Assembly (NCBI RefSeq): GCF_022229005.1
Contig: NZ_JAKKFD010000034.1
Coordinates: forward strand, 1 to 64,000
DNA from: Micromonospora trifolii
GTDB lineage: Bacteria > Actinomycetota > Actinomycetes > Mycobacteriales > Micromonosporaceae
Reading direction: 5' to 3'
DNA: 64,000 nt
The position numbers and the translations under genes were made by a program. Below, one piece after another: positions 1 through 8,100 of the stretch (its first letter is position 1; each line of letters starts with the position of its first letter). Under the pieces are notes generated by a model that saw nothing but the letters and a program-made list of their open reading frames with translations, made no database searches and was not told the origin of the DNA.

Positions 1-1066
1 CGCCCTCGGCGGCCAGCCGTGCCAACGCGCCCTGGCCGGCGCGGGCCTGCGCGGCACGGCGCGCCGACTCACCGGCGACGGTGCCGGCCGCCGCGCCGCC
101 GGCGTGATCGCCGTGCAGCAGCAGCACCCGCACCGAGCCCCAGGCGGCGGGGGTCGAGGTGCCCTGGGTGGCGGCGGCGAAGCCCACCACCCGGTCCAGC
201 ACGCCCAGTCCGGCGCCCGGTACGTCCAGCGTGGCCAGCCGGTCCACCGCCTGCGGGCCGGCGTACTCGTCGGGCATCGGCAGTTCCATGCCGGGCTGGA
301 TGACCAGCCCGGTGGCCACCATCGGCAGCGCCATTGTCGGTGCGGCCCACGGGGTGCTGGGCTCCGCGGTCGGGGTGGCCGGCGGCGTATGGGTCAGCAC
401 GTCGGGCAGCTGCACCTCGGGGGTCGGCTCGCTGTCGGCCAGGCTCGCCACCACCGCTGCGCTGGCAGCGGCCGTCGGCTCGGTCACGGTGGAGGGAGCG
501 GGCGATTCGGTCGCGCTGGCGACTGACTTGAGCCAGACCGGCTGACCGGCGACGACCAGCACCACCGCGTCGCAGGCGTCGGCGACGGCGCGGTTGGCAG
601 CGCCCAACGCGTCGGTGAACGCCCGGCCCAGCGGGGTGGTCGGCACCAGCGACAGCCCCACCTCGGGGCTCACCAGCACCACCCGGGCGGCACACCCGCG
701 GATCGCCTCGGCCAGCTCGGCGATGGTCGCCACGTCGTCGGCGGGCTGGTGGTCCGGGTCGAGCAGCACCGTCACCCAGCCGCCGAGGTCGTCGACGAGC
801 ACCATCTCGTTGGGCTCGGCGGACTCGAGCACGTCGGCCAGCCGGCGCGGGTCCTCGGTGGTCTCCTCGGTGGTCCAGCTGCCCGGCCGTCGGGCGCGGT
901 GCGCCGCCAGCCGGGTCGCCCACTCGGTGTCCTCCGGGTCGCCCTCGGGAGCGGTGGCGACGTAGCGGACCACCGGCGCGTCGGTGACCAGGGACTCGGC
1001 GAACTCGGACTTGCCGGACCGGATACCGCCGAGCACCAGGACCGTGTTCCACCCGTCTACGGACAT
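1..1066 (-). CDS. CobU-CobT fusion, cobalamin nucleotide-loop assembly (partial, 3' end off window)
   Basis: The reading frame starts at ATG 1066 and runs leftward off the window, so only the N-terminal ~355 residues are present. The N-terminus has a P-loop (VLGGIRSGKSEFAE) typical of adenosylcobinamide kinase / adenosylcobinamide-phosphate guanylyltransferase (CobU/CobP), followed near residue 150-170 by the CobU C-terminal pattern (NRAVADACDAVVLVVAGQP). After an Ala/Pro/Thr-rich linker the frame continues into sequence resembling the start of nicotinate-nucleotide:dimethylbenzimidazole phosphoribosyltransferase (CobT), including LLLHGDHAGG. The fused enzyme would activate cobinamide with GTP and supply alpha-ribazole phosphate in late B12 synthesis. 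No cobalamin riboswitch fits in the 59 bp before the next gene. The CobT assignment is the less certain half because the catalytic end is missing. Confidence 0.85.
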   Translation of the reverse strand, partial: MSVDGWNTVLVLGGIRSGKSEFAESLVTDAPVVRYVATAPEGDPEDTEWATRLAAHRARRPGSWTTEETTEDPRRLADVLESAEPNEMVLVDDLGGWVTVLLDPDHQPADDVATIAELAEAIRGCAARVVLVSPEVGLSLVPTTPLGRAFTDALGAANRAVADACDAVVLVVAGQPVWLKSVASATESPAPSTVTEPTAAASAAVVASLADSEPTPEVQLPDVLTHTPPATPTAEPSTPWAAPTMALPMVATGLVIQPGMELPMPDEYAGPQAVDRLATLDVPGAGLGVLDRVVGFAAATQGTSTPAAWGSVRVLLLHGDHAGGAAAGTVAGESARRAAQARAGQGALARLAAEG

Positions 1067-1125
1067 GCCCGTACCTTAAGGCCGCCCAGGGTCGCGGTGC
1101 CTGCCGGCCCGGTGCTCGCCGCCGT

Positions 1126-2880
1126 TCAGTCGCAGTGTTCGAACCCGCTGCCGTAACTCACCCCGCCGGTGGAGCCGCCCCACTTGACGCACGTCCCGGC
1201 GGCGCTGGCCCGCACCGGCCCGGCGTAGTAGTCGAAGGACCCGCTGTCGGTTCCGCGCGCCCGCCCCTGCACCTCCAGGTACGCCGAGGCCGCTGACTTC
1301 GCGCCGACCGCTGTGTCCTTGAGGGTGACGACGCAGTTGGTGCCGGTGCCGGCGTGGAAGAGCAGGAAGACCCGGCCCTTGCGCTGCCCGTCTCCGCCGG
1401 TCAGCGTCGCCGAGTCGATCACCTGGTAGCCGCTGCCGCACGCCTGTGCCGCCGTGTACGGGTTGGGCCGGCTGGACGGGGTGCGGCTGGGCGTCGGTCG
1501 GCTGCTGGCCGTACCGGTCGGCGTGCCGCCCGGTGCCCCGGTGGGGGCGGGGTCGCTGCTGGTCGTCGCGTCGGCGGGGGACCCGGTCGGGTCGGCCGTC
1601 GCGGTGCGGCTGGCGCCCGGCGTCGCGCTGGGCCGGGGCCCGGTGGTGGTCGCTTCTGCGGGCGGCAGCGGAGCGTCGGCGACCGCCGCCGACTCGCCGG
1701 CCAGCGCGGGTGGCCGGTCCGCCGCATCCGGGTTGGCTTTGGGTCGCAACGCGACCACGGCCACCACGGCCACCGCGACGAGGACGACCGCGCCGGCCCC
1801 GACCAGCAGTGCCCGGCGTCGGCTCGACGGCCCGCTTCCGAGCGCGTCCTCCCGGGTCGGCTTCGGCTCGGTCGTCGGTTCGGTCGCGACGCTCGCCGGT
1901 GGGCGCGGCACGGCGGGCCCAGCCGACACCGGCGCGGCGGACGGCGGAACGGCAGCCGGGCCGGCCGGCGGCGTGGGGGGAGCTGCGGCGCCCGGGTTGG
2001 GGGCGGCCAGCGCCCACGGTGGGCGGGCCGACACCGGAATGCTCGCCAGGGTCGCGTCGCGGGCATCTGCGGCGGCAGCGGCCAACTCAGCCGCGCTGCC
2101 GAACCTGTCCTCCGGACGCTTGGCCAGCGCGCGGGCCACCACTGCGGCAACCGCCGGTGGGGTGTCCGCCGGCATCGCCGCCGGATCCTCCTGGGCGTGC
2201 CGCAGCGCCACCGCGAGGGGGTTGTCACCGTGGAAGGGCGGCTGCCCGGCAAGGCAGAAGTACGCCACCGCGCCGAGCGCGTAGATGTCGGTGGCGGCCG
2301 AGACCGGCTGCCCGGTGGCCTGCTCGGGAGACATGTACGACGCGGTGCCGAGCACCATGTTCGCGGCGGTGAGCCCGGCCATGTCGCGGGACCGGGCGAT
2401 GCCGAAGTCGACGAGCACCACAGTGCCGTCGGCCTTGACCAGCAGGTTGCCCGGCTTCACGTCCCGGTGCACGATGCCGGCGAGGTGGGCGGTGTGCAGC
2501 GCGTCGGCGGCCTGGGCCAGCACCGACATGGTGGTGGCCGGATCCAGCCGCCCGACCGCGCGCACCCGGGCGGACAACGGCTCGCCCTCGACGTACTCCA
2601 TCACCAGGTAGTCGACCTGGCTGCCGTCGTCGAGCGCGGCCTGCCCCACGTCGTGCACCGGAACTACGCCGGGGTGCCGCAGCGCTGCCAGCATCCGCGC
2701 CTCGGCCCGGAACCGGGCGGTGAACTCCGGATCGGCCACCAGCGACGGCAGCAGCACCTTCACTGCGACCTCGCGTTCCAGCAGCACGTCAGTGCCGCGC
2801 CAGACCGCCCCCATTCCCCCCGTCGCCACCCGCTCGCCCAGCCGGTACCGGTCGCCAAGCAGCACTCCCCGTGTCAGCAC
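1126..2880 (-). CDS. Membrane Ser/Thr protein kinase (PknB/Hanks type) with extracytoplasmic domain
   Basis: Starting at GTG 2880 the protein is 584 residues; an in-frame ATG at 2994 exists, but the kinase fold begins right after the GTG (VLTRGVLLGDRYRLGERV). The glycine loop is GGMGAV (21-26), the ATP lysine K41, the catalytic loop HRDVKPGN (138-145), DFG at 158-160, and SPEQAT in the P+1 region. A Pro/Ala-rich juxtamembrane stretch (about 285-350) leads to one transmembrane helix (357-378), then a Ser/Thr/Pro linker and a C-terminal domain of about 110 residues with four cysteines, probably disulphide-bonded outside the cell. All kinase residues look intact. The C-terminal domain is not PASTA, so the ligand cannot be inferred. 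Confidence 0.93.
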   Translation of the reverse strand: MLTRGVLLGDRYRLGERVATGGMGAVWRGTDVLLEREVAVKVLLPSLVADPEFTARFRAEARMLAALRHPGVVPVHDVGQAALDDGSQVDYLVMEYVEGEPLSARVRAVGRLDPATTMSVLAQAADALHTAHLAGIVHRDVKPGNLLVKADGTVVLVDFGIARSRDMAGLTAANMVLGTASYMSPEQATGQPVSAATDIYALGAVAYFCLAGQPPFHGDNPLAVALRHAQEDPAAMPADTPPAVAAVVARALAKRPEDRFGSAAELAAAAADARDATLASIPVSARPPWALAAPNPGAAAPPTPPAGPAAVPPSAAPVSAGPAVPRPPASVATEPTTEPKPTREDALGSGPSSRRRALLVGAGAVVLVAVAVVAVVALRPKANPDAADRPPALAGESAAVADAPLPPAEATTTGPRPSATPGASRTATADPTGSPADATTSSDPAPTGAPGGTPTGTASSRPTPSRTPSSRPNPYTAAQACGSGYQVIDSATLTGGDGQRKGRVFLLFHAGTGTNCVVTLKDTAVGAKSAASAYLEVQGRARGTDSGSFDYYAGPVRASAAGTCVKWGGSTGGVSYGSGFEHCD

Positions 2881-3024
2881 CGAGCCACCGTACCGGCCGG
2901 CGTCGATCGGATTGATCCACCCCGTCGGCCCCGCCGGGGCGAGCGAGCGGCCGTTGCGCGCCGGGCCGACTACGCTGGCGAGGGTTCGTCCCACGGGGAC
3001 TTCAGCGGCGAGGGGAGACGCGGC

Positions 3025-3225
3025 ATGGCGTGGAGCTGGCGGTACGAGGGCACGGACGGCCAGACGGTCGAGGGACCGGCGGAGTCGTTCGGCAGCCAGG
3101 CCGACGCCGAATCCTGGATCGGTCAGACCTGGCGGGAGCTCGCGGCGTCCGGCGTCACCTCGGTCGCGCTCATGGAGGACGACCGGGTGGACTACCGGAT
3201 GAGCCTGCTGCCCACGGCCGAGTGA
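3025..3225 (+). CDS. Small conserved actinobacterial protein, 66 aa, function unknown
   Basis: ATG 3025 follows a clear ribosome binding site (AGGGGAG, 3011-3017). The 66-residue product (begins MAWSWRYEGTDG, ends SLLPTAE) is acidic and tryptophan-rich, with no signal peptide or membrane segment. Its stop TGA (3223-3225) overlaps the ATG of the downstream protease gene as TGATG, so the two are probably translationally coupled. No domain is recognised. It lies divergent from the Ser/Thr kinase gene and may share that promoter region (a TACGCT -10-like hexamer is at 2971-2976). Confidence 0.8.
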   Translation: MAWSWRYEGTDGQTVEGPAESFGSQADAESWIGQTWRELAASGVTSVALMEDDRVDYRMSLLPTAE

Positions 3226-4022
3226 TGGCCTACGACCGCCCGGGCGGTGACGGGCTGGTCCTCGGCGTACCCAAGGCGGCGTTCCGGCCCAGCCCGGTCT
3301 TCCTCGGCCTGGTCGCGCTCTTCGCGGTCAGCGGGGTGCTGACCTGGAACGGGTACGGCAACGTCCGGTTCAACGTGTTCCTCTTCGTGGTGTCCGGCTG
3401 GCTGGTGTCGCTCTGCCTGCACGAGTACGCCCACGCGGTGGTCGCCTACCGGGCCGGCGACCGGGACATCGCCCACCGCGGCTATCTGACGCTCAACCCG
3501 TTCAAGTACACCCACCCGCTGCTGTCGATCGTGCTGCCGGTCGTGGTGGTGCTGCTCGGCGGCATCGGCCTGCCGGGTGGCGCGGTCTGGGTGGACCGGC
3601 ACTCCATTCCGGGTCGGCTACGGCACACCCTGGTCAGCCTCGCCGGCCCGGCGACCAACGTGCTGTTCACGTTGGTGTTGGTGGCGGTGGTGCGGCTCGG
3701 CGCCCAGTCGGATGGGCCGGTGGAGTTCTGGGCCGGGGTGGCGTTGCTCGCCTTCCTCCAGCTCACCGCCAGCGTGCTGAACCTGCTGCCGGTGCCCGGC
3801 CTGGACGGCGGCAACATGATCCAGCCGTGGCTCAACCCGCAGTGGCGCAAGATGTACGACCTGTTCGCGCCGTACGGCTTCATCCTGCTCTTCGCGCTGC
3901 TGTGGAACCCGCGCATCGGCGGCTGGTTCTTCGACGCGGTCTTCGCTGTCGGTGACCTGCTCGGTCTGCCGTCGTGGCTCTACGCCACCGGCCTGGAGCT
4001 GATCCGCTTCTGGCAGAGCTGA
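3225..4022 (+). CDS. Site-2 protease family membrane metalloprotease (M50)
   Basis: The 265-residue polytopic membrane protein has the zinc motif HEYAH at 66-70 inside a hydrophobic helix and the third-ligand motif LLPVPGLDGGN with Asp194, the standard layout of intramembrane S2P/M50 metalloproteases. At least five hydrophobic segments can be seen (about 25-40, 50-75, 98-115, 137-157, 168-188). There is no PDZ or CBS domain, so it belongs to the short stand-alone group. The start overlaps the stop of the small upstream gene (TGATG). Substrates cannot be told from sequence; the family releases membrane-bound transcription regulators or trims signal-peptide remnants. Confidence 0.9.
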   Translation: MAYDRPGGDGLVLGVPKAAFRPSPVFLGLVALFAVSGVLTWNGYGNVRFNVFLFVVSGWLVSLCLHEYAHAVVAYRAGDRDIAHRGYLTLNPFKYTHPLLSIVLPVVVVLLGGIGLPGGAVWVDRHSIPGRLRHTLVSLAGPATNVLFTLVLVAVVRLGAQSDGPVEFWAGVALLAFLQLTASVLNLLPVPGLDGGNMIQPWLNPQWRKMYDLFAPYGFILLFALLWNPRIGGWFFDAVFAVGDLLGLPSWLYATGLELIRFWQS

Positions 4023-4051
4023 CCGCGGCCCAGCGGCGGGCAGAGCTGACC

Positions 4052-4090
4052 CGGCCCGGTCGGCGCGAGGGTTTCGCGCCGACCGGGCCG
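4052..4090. terminator. Bidirectional terminator between convergent genes
   Basis: A perfect 16-bp inverted repeat (4052-4067 with 4075-4090) closes a 7-nt loop. It sits between the stop of the site-2 protease (+) and the stop of the aldo/keto reductase (-), so it can serve both transcripts. There is no long U tract, as is common in high-GC actinobacteria. Confidence 0.8.
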
Positions 4091-4098
4091 CAACGGCG

Positions 4099-5097
4099 TC
4101 AGGGACGCTGCGCGGGGGACTCGGTCTTCGCCGGGTCCCGCTCGACGATCGGCCCGACGATGTCGTCGATCGCCTGGAGCAGGTCGGCGTCGAGCTTCAC
4201 CCCGGCCGCCTTCACGTTGTCGTGCACCTGCTCGGGGCGGGACGCGCCGATGATCGCCGACGAGACGTTCGGGTTCTGCAGCACCCACGCCACGGCGAGC
4301 TGGGCCATGCTGAGCCCGGCCTGCTCGGCGAGGGGCTTGAGCTGCTGAACCCGGGTCAGCACGTCGTCGTTCATGAACCGGGAGATGAAGCCCGCACCCG
4401 ACTTCTCGTCGGTGGCGCGGGAACCGGCCGGCGGCGGCTGGCCCGGCAGGTACTTGCCGGAGAGCACGCCCTGCGCCATCGGCGACCAGACGATCTGCCC
4501 GATGCCCAGCTCCTCGCTGGCCGGCACGACCTCGGTCTCGATGACCCGCCAGAGCAGCGAGTACTGCGGCTGGTTGGAGACCAGCGGGATGTGCAGCTCC
4601 CGGGCGAGCGGGTGGGCGGCGCGCAGCTGCTCGGCGGTCCACTCGGAGACCCCGATGTAGTGCGCCTTGCCGGAGTGGACGACGTCGGCGAACGCCTCCA
4701 TCGTCTCCTCCAGCGGCGTGTTGTAGTCGTAGCGGTGGGCCTGGTAGAGGTCCACGTAGTCGGTGCGCAGCCGGCGCAGCGAGCCGTTGATCGACTCCAT
4801 GATGTGCTTGCGGGACAGGCCACGGTCGTTGCGGCCGGGCCCGGTCGGCCAGTAGACCTTGGTGAAGATCTCCAGGCCCTCCCGGCGCTCGTTCTCCAGC
4901 GCTCGGCCGAGCACGTCCTCGGCCCGGGTGCCGGCGTACACGTCGGCGGTGTCGAAGGTGGTGATCCCCGCGTCGAGAGCGGCCCGGACGCAGGCGAAGG
5001 CGGCGTCCTCCTCGACCTGCGAACCGTGGGTGATCCAGTTGCCGTACGAGATCTCGCTGACCATCAGGCCGGAACGGCCCAGGTGTCGGAATTCCAT
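4099..5097 (-). CDS. Aldo/keto reductase
   Basis: 332 residues forming an (alpha/beta)8 NADPH-dependent oxidoreductase. The catalytic tetrad is complete: Asp49 (TTFDTADVY), Tyr54, Lys80 (IFTKVYW) and His121 (YQAHRYD). The cofactor-binding end has the SSAIIGASRPEQV pattern typical of the family branch related to potassium-channel beta subunits (YghZ-like). A TAGGGT hexamer lies about 6 nt before ATG 5097, so the mRNA may be leaderless. The physiological carbonyl substrate cannot be predicted. It is transcribed alone, convergent with the protease gene. Confidence 0.94.
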   Translation of the reverse strand: MEFRHLGRSGLMVSEISYGNWITHGSQVEEDAAFACVRAALDAGITTFDTADVYAGTRAEDVLGRALENERREGLEIFTKVYWPTGPGRNDRGLSRKHIMESINGSLRRLRTDYVDLYQAHRYDYNTPLEETMEAFADVVHSGKAHYIGVSEWTAEQLRAAHPLARELHIPLVSNQPQYSLLWRVIETEVVPASEELGIGQIVWSPMAQGVLSGKYLPGQPPPAGSRATDEKSGAGFISRFMNDDVLTRVQQLKPLAEQAGLSMAQLAVAWVLQNPNVSSAIIGASRPEQVHDNVKAAGVKLDADLLQAIDDIVGPIVERDPAKTESPAQRP

Positions 5098-5141
5098 GTA
5101 CCGACCCTAGCTCTAGTGGATCAACGGTGGCGACCGCTGAC

Positions 5142-8100
5142 TCAGAGAACCGGGTTGGCGTCGGTGAGTAGCCGGTCGATCTCCTCCAGCACCTCGGCGC
5201 GATCGCGGTGCACCGGGTCGATGAGTGGCACGCCGCGCCGGTCCAGTGCGCCCCACCGCCCGTTGTCGTTCTCGACCAGGAACGCCACCGGGTGGATGAC
5301 CAGCATCGGGTGCGCCGGCGGCACCAGCACCGTGCCGGTGCGGTCCACCACGCCCCGCCGACCCGCCACGTCGACCACGGCGAGCCCCTCGTCGGTGAAA
5401 CCGTCGATCTGCTGGCCGTCGGCCAACTCGGTGACGAAGCCGTGGTAGCGGGTGGGCACGATGACCCGACCGGTCCGGTCGACAGCCCCCCACCCCTCGC
5501 GCCGCACCGCGGCCAGCCCGCGCCGGAACGGCCGTACCTCGGCGAAGTTCGGCGCTACCTGCACCGCCCCGGTCGCGTCGATCGCCGTCCAACCGCCCTC
5601 GCCGACCACCCAGGCCAGGCCGTCGCTGAACGGATGCGCGGCCCGGAAGGACGGCGGGATCACCGTCGTACCGAGCAGGTTGATCAGCGACCAGCGGTCG
5701 GTGTCCGGCCGGCGGACCCAGGCCAACCCGTCGTGGAAGGGCTGCGCCTCGGCGTACCGGGCGGGGATGACCACGTCGCCGTCCTGGCTGGTGTAACCCC
5801 ACAGCGGCCCGTCCCGGTCCGGCAACGGGGGTCGGTCCCGGTCGAGCACCTCGTCCCGACCCCTGGGGTACGGCCCGAAGCCATCCGCCTCGGCCCGGAC
5901 GGTGACCGCGTCGAGGGCCACCCGGACCCGGTCGAGCAGTTCGGCGTCGCCAGCGCCGCGCAGGTCGAGCGCCTTCTCGAAGTGCTCGCAGGCCTCCATG
6001 AGCCGCCCCTGGTCGTAACACGACCGCCCGGCGTGCTCGTGCAGCGCGGCCCGCAACCGGTCGGGCAACTCCACCGAGTTGGCCTGGGTGAAGAGCTGGT
6101 CGGCTTCGGCGAAGTGGCCGCGCCAGCGCAGCACGTGGGCCAGCCGGGCCTGGGCCAGCGCGGTCCGGCGCAGCTCACCGGTGGCCTCGGCGTAGGTGAG
6201 GGCGAGCCGACCATCGGCCAGCGCGTCGTCCAGGTCGCCGAGAATCCGCGAGGCGACCGCCCGCAGGCTGAGCAGCCGGGCCCGGGCACGGTTGTCGACC
6301 GCCGAGCCCAACTTCTCGGTCAGCCGCCGCCGGATGGCCCGCAGGTCGTCCGGCTCCGTCAGTTCCTCGCGCAGGGTCACCGGGTCCAACCGCCACCGGT
6401 ACGCGGCCAGCACCTGCTCCGGGTCGCCCGGGTCGGCCAGCGACGGGCGGGTCACCACCGGCGGTGCGTCGTCGGGTGGCGCGGACACCGGCTCGTTCCC
6501 CCCGTCCGAGCCGCTCCTCGGGCCGGGTACGGCCGAGGCGGGTGGCCCGGACGTCGGCACCACCGACGCCGGCGGCCCGGAGACGGGCGCCGCGGCGGGC
6601 GGTGGTGTCGAGGCCGGTGGTGCGGAGACGGGTGCTGGCGGTGCGGAGACGGGTGCTTCGGAGTGCGGCTGCGCCGAGGCGGGCGGTGCGGACACCGGGG
6701 CCGCGGTCGGCGTTGGTGGCGCGGAGACGGGCGCGGTGGAGAGGGGCGGCGCGGAGACGGGCGCTGCCGTCGGCGCTGGTGGCGCGGAGATGGGCGCTGT
6801 CGCGGACGCTGGTGGCGCCGAGACGGGTGCCGCGGGCGGAGCCGATACCGGCGGCGCCGGGGGAGCGGAGACCGGCGTGACCGAGGCGGGCGGTGCCGAG
6901 AACGGCGGTGCCGAGACGGGAGGGCTCGTGTCGTCCGCAGACGTCACGGATGGCGCCGCCTCGCCCGGCCACTCGTCGGTTCGCGGATCGTCCGCCGGGC
7001 TGGTAGTCGGATCGACGATCGCGTCCGCAGGCTCGTCGGGTGGCGCGAGTTCGTCCGTCGGGTCGTGCTCGACCGGATCGGTGTCGTCGTCGGGCGAAGC
7101 GGTGAAGGGCTGCCGGTCGACCTCGGCTTCGAGGTCGGCCTCGACCGGCTGGTGGGGGACTGCGATGACAGGTGCGCCGGAGACGGGCTGGTCGCCGTCC
7201 AGCATTCCCGTGTCGAGAGCGGGCTGCGGGGCGTCGTCCAGGTCGTCCGCCCAGAGCCGGGGGGCACCGGAGACGGGATGGGCGGGCGGCGCGGAGACCG
7301 GGTCGGAGGCGTCGTCCGATGTCGACCCGCCGGCGTGCTCGTCGGCCACGTCGACGTGGGTGTCGGCCGCCGGCGTCGACGTCTGCGCGTCCGGTGCGAC
7401 AGGTGTCGCGGAGAGGTCGGGGTCGCCGGCCGTCGGCTCGTCGTCGACCGGGTCGAACGACCGCTCGTCCGTCGTCGGCTCGCCCTGGTCGGATTCGGCG
7501 GGCTGAGCGGGGCTGAACCACGCATCCGGCCCGCGGGTGCCCGGGACGTCGTCCGGCTCGTGAACGGCCGCCACCGGCTCTTTCGAGGGCGGTGGGGGTA
7601 CGTAGCGGCGTGGCGTACCGGGGGCCGGCGGGAGCGGCGGCGCGACCTCCGCCGCAGGCGGCTGGACCTCCGCCGCAGGCGGCTGGACCTCCGCCGCAGG
7701 CGGCTGCGAGGCCGCCGGAGCCGGAACCGCGCGGGTCGGGTCGGCCGGGTTCGGGTCGGGTCGGGTCGCCGGTGGCGGCGGTGCCTGCCAGGTGGGTGGC
7801 GGGGCCACCGACGGGCGGGCGTCCGCCGTCGGGACCTGTCGCTCCGGCGAGTACGGGCGCTGCGGCGCGGCCGGACGCTGCGGCGCGGCCTGTCGATCGG
7901 CGGGGTGCTGCCGCTCCGCGGGGGACGAGCGGTCGGGGGAGACCGGGCGGCGGTCGGTCGCTGGGGTGCCGGCCGACGGGTCGCCGACCCGACGGCGGTC
8001 CGGGCCCGGCTCCTCGCCGCGCCGCTGGTCCGCCGGACGGTCCCTGGTGTCCGGGCCGGGGTAACGCGGCGGCGGTGCGGGATGCGCGCCGGATGCCGGT

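Noticed and set aside
1067..1125. Cobalamin riboswitch before the CobU-CobT gene
   Set aside because: The gap is only 59 bp and has no B12-box-like sequence.
1354..3225. Long plus-strand open frame opposite the Ser/Thr kinase gene
   Set aside because: It is the antisense of a gene with complete kinase motifs; the translation is Arg/Gly-rich with no domain, a standard artefact of high-GC DNA. Only its last 66 codons, from ATG 3025, are real.
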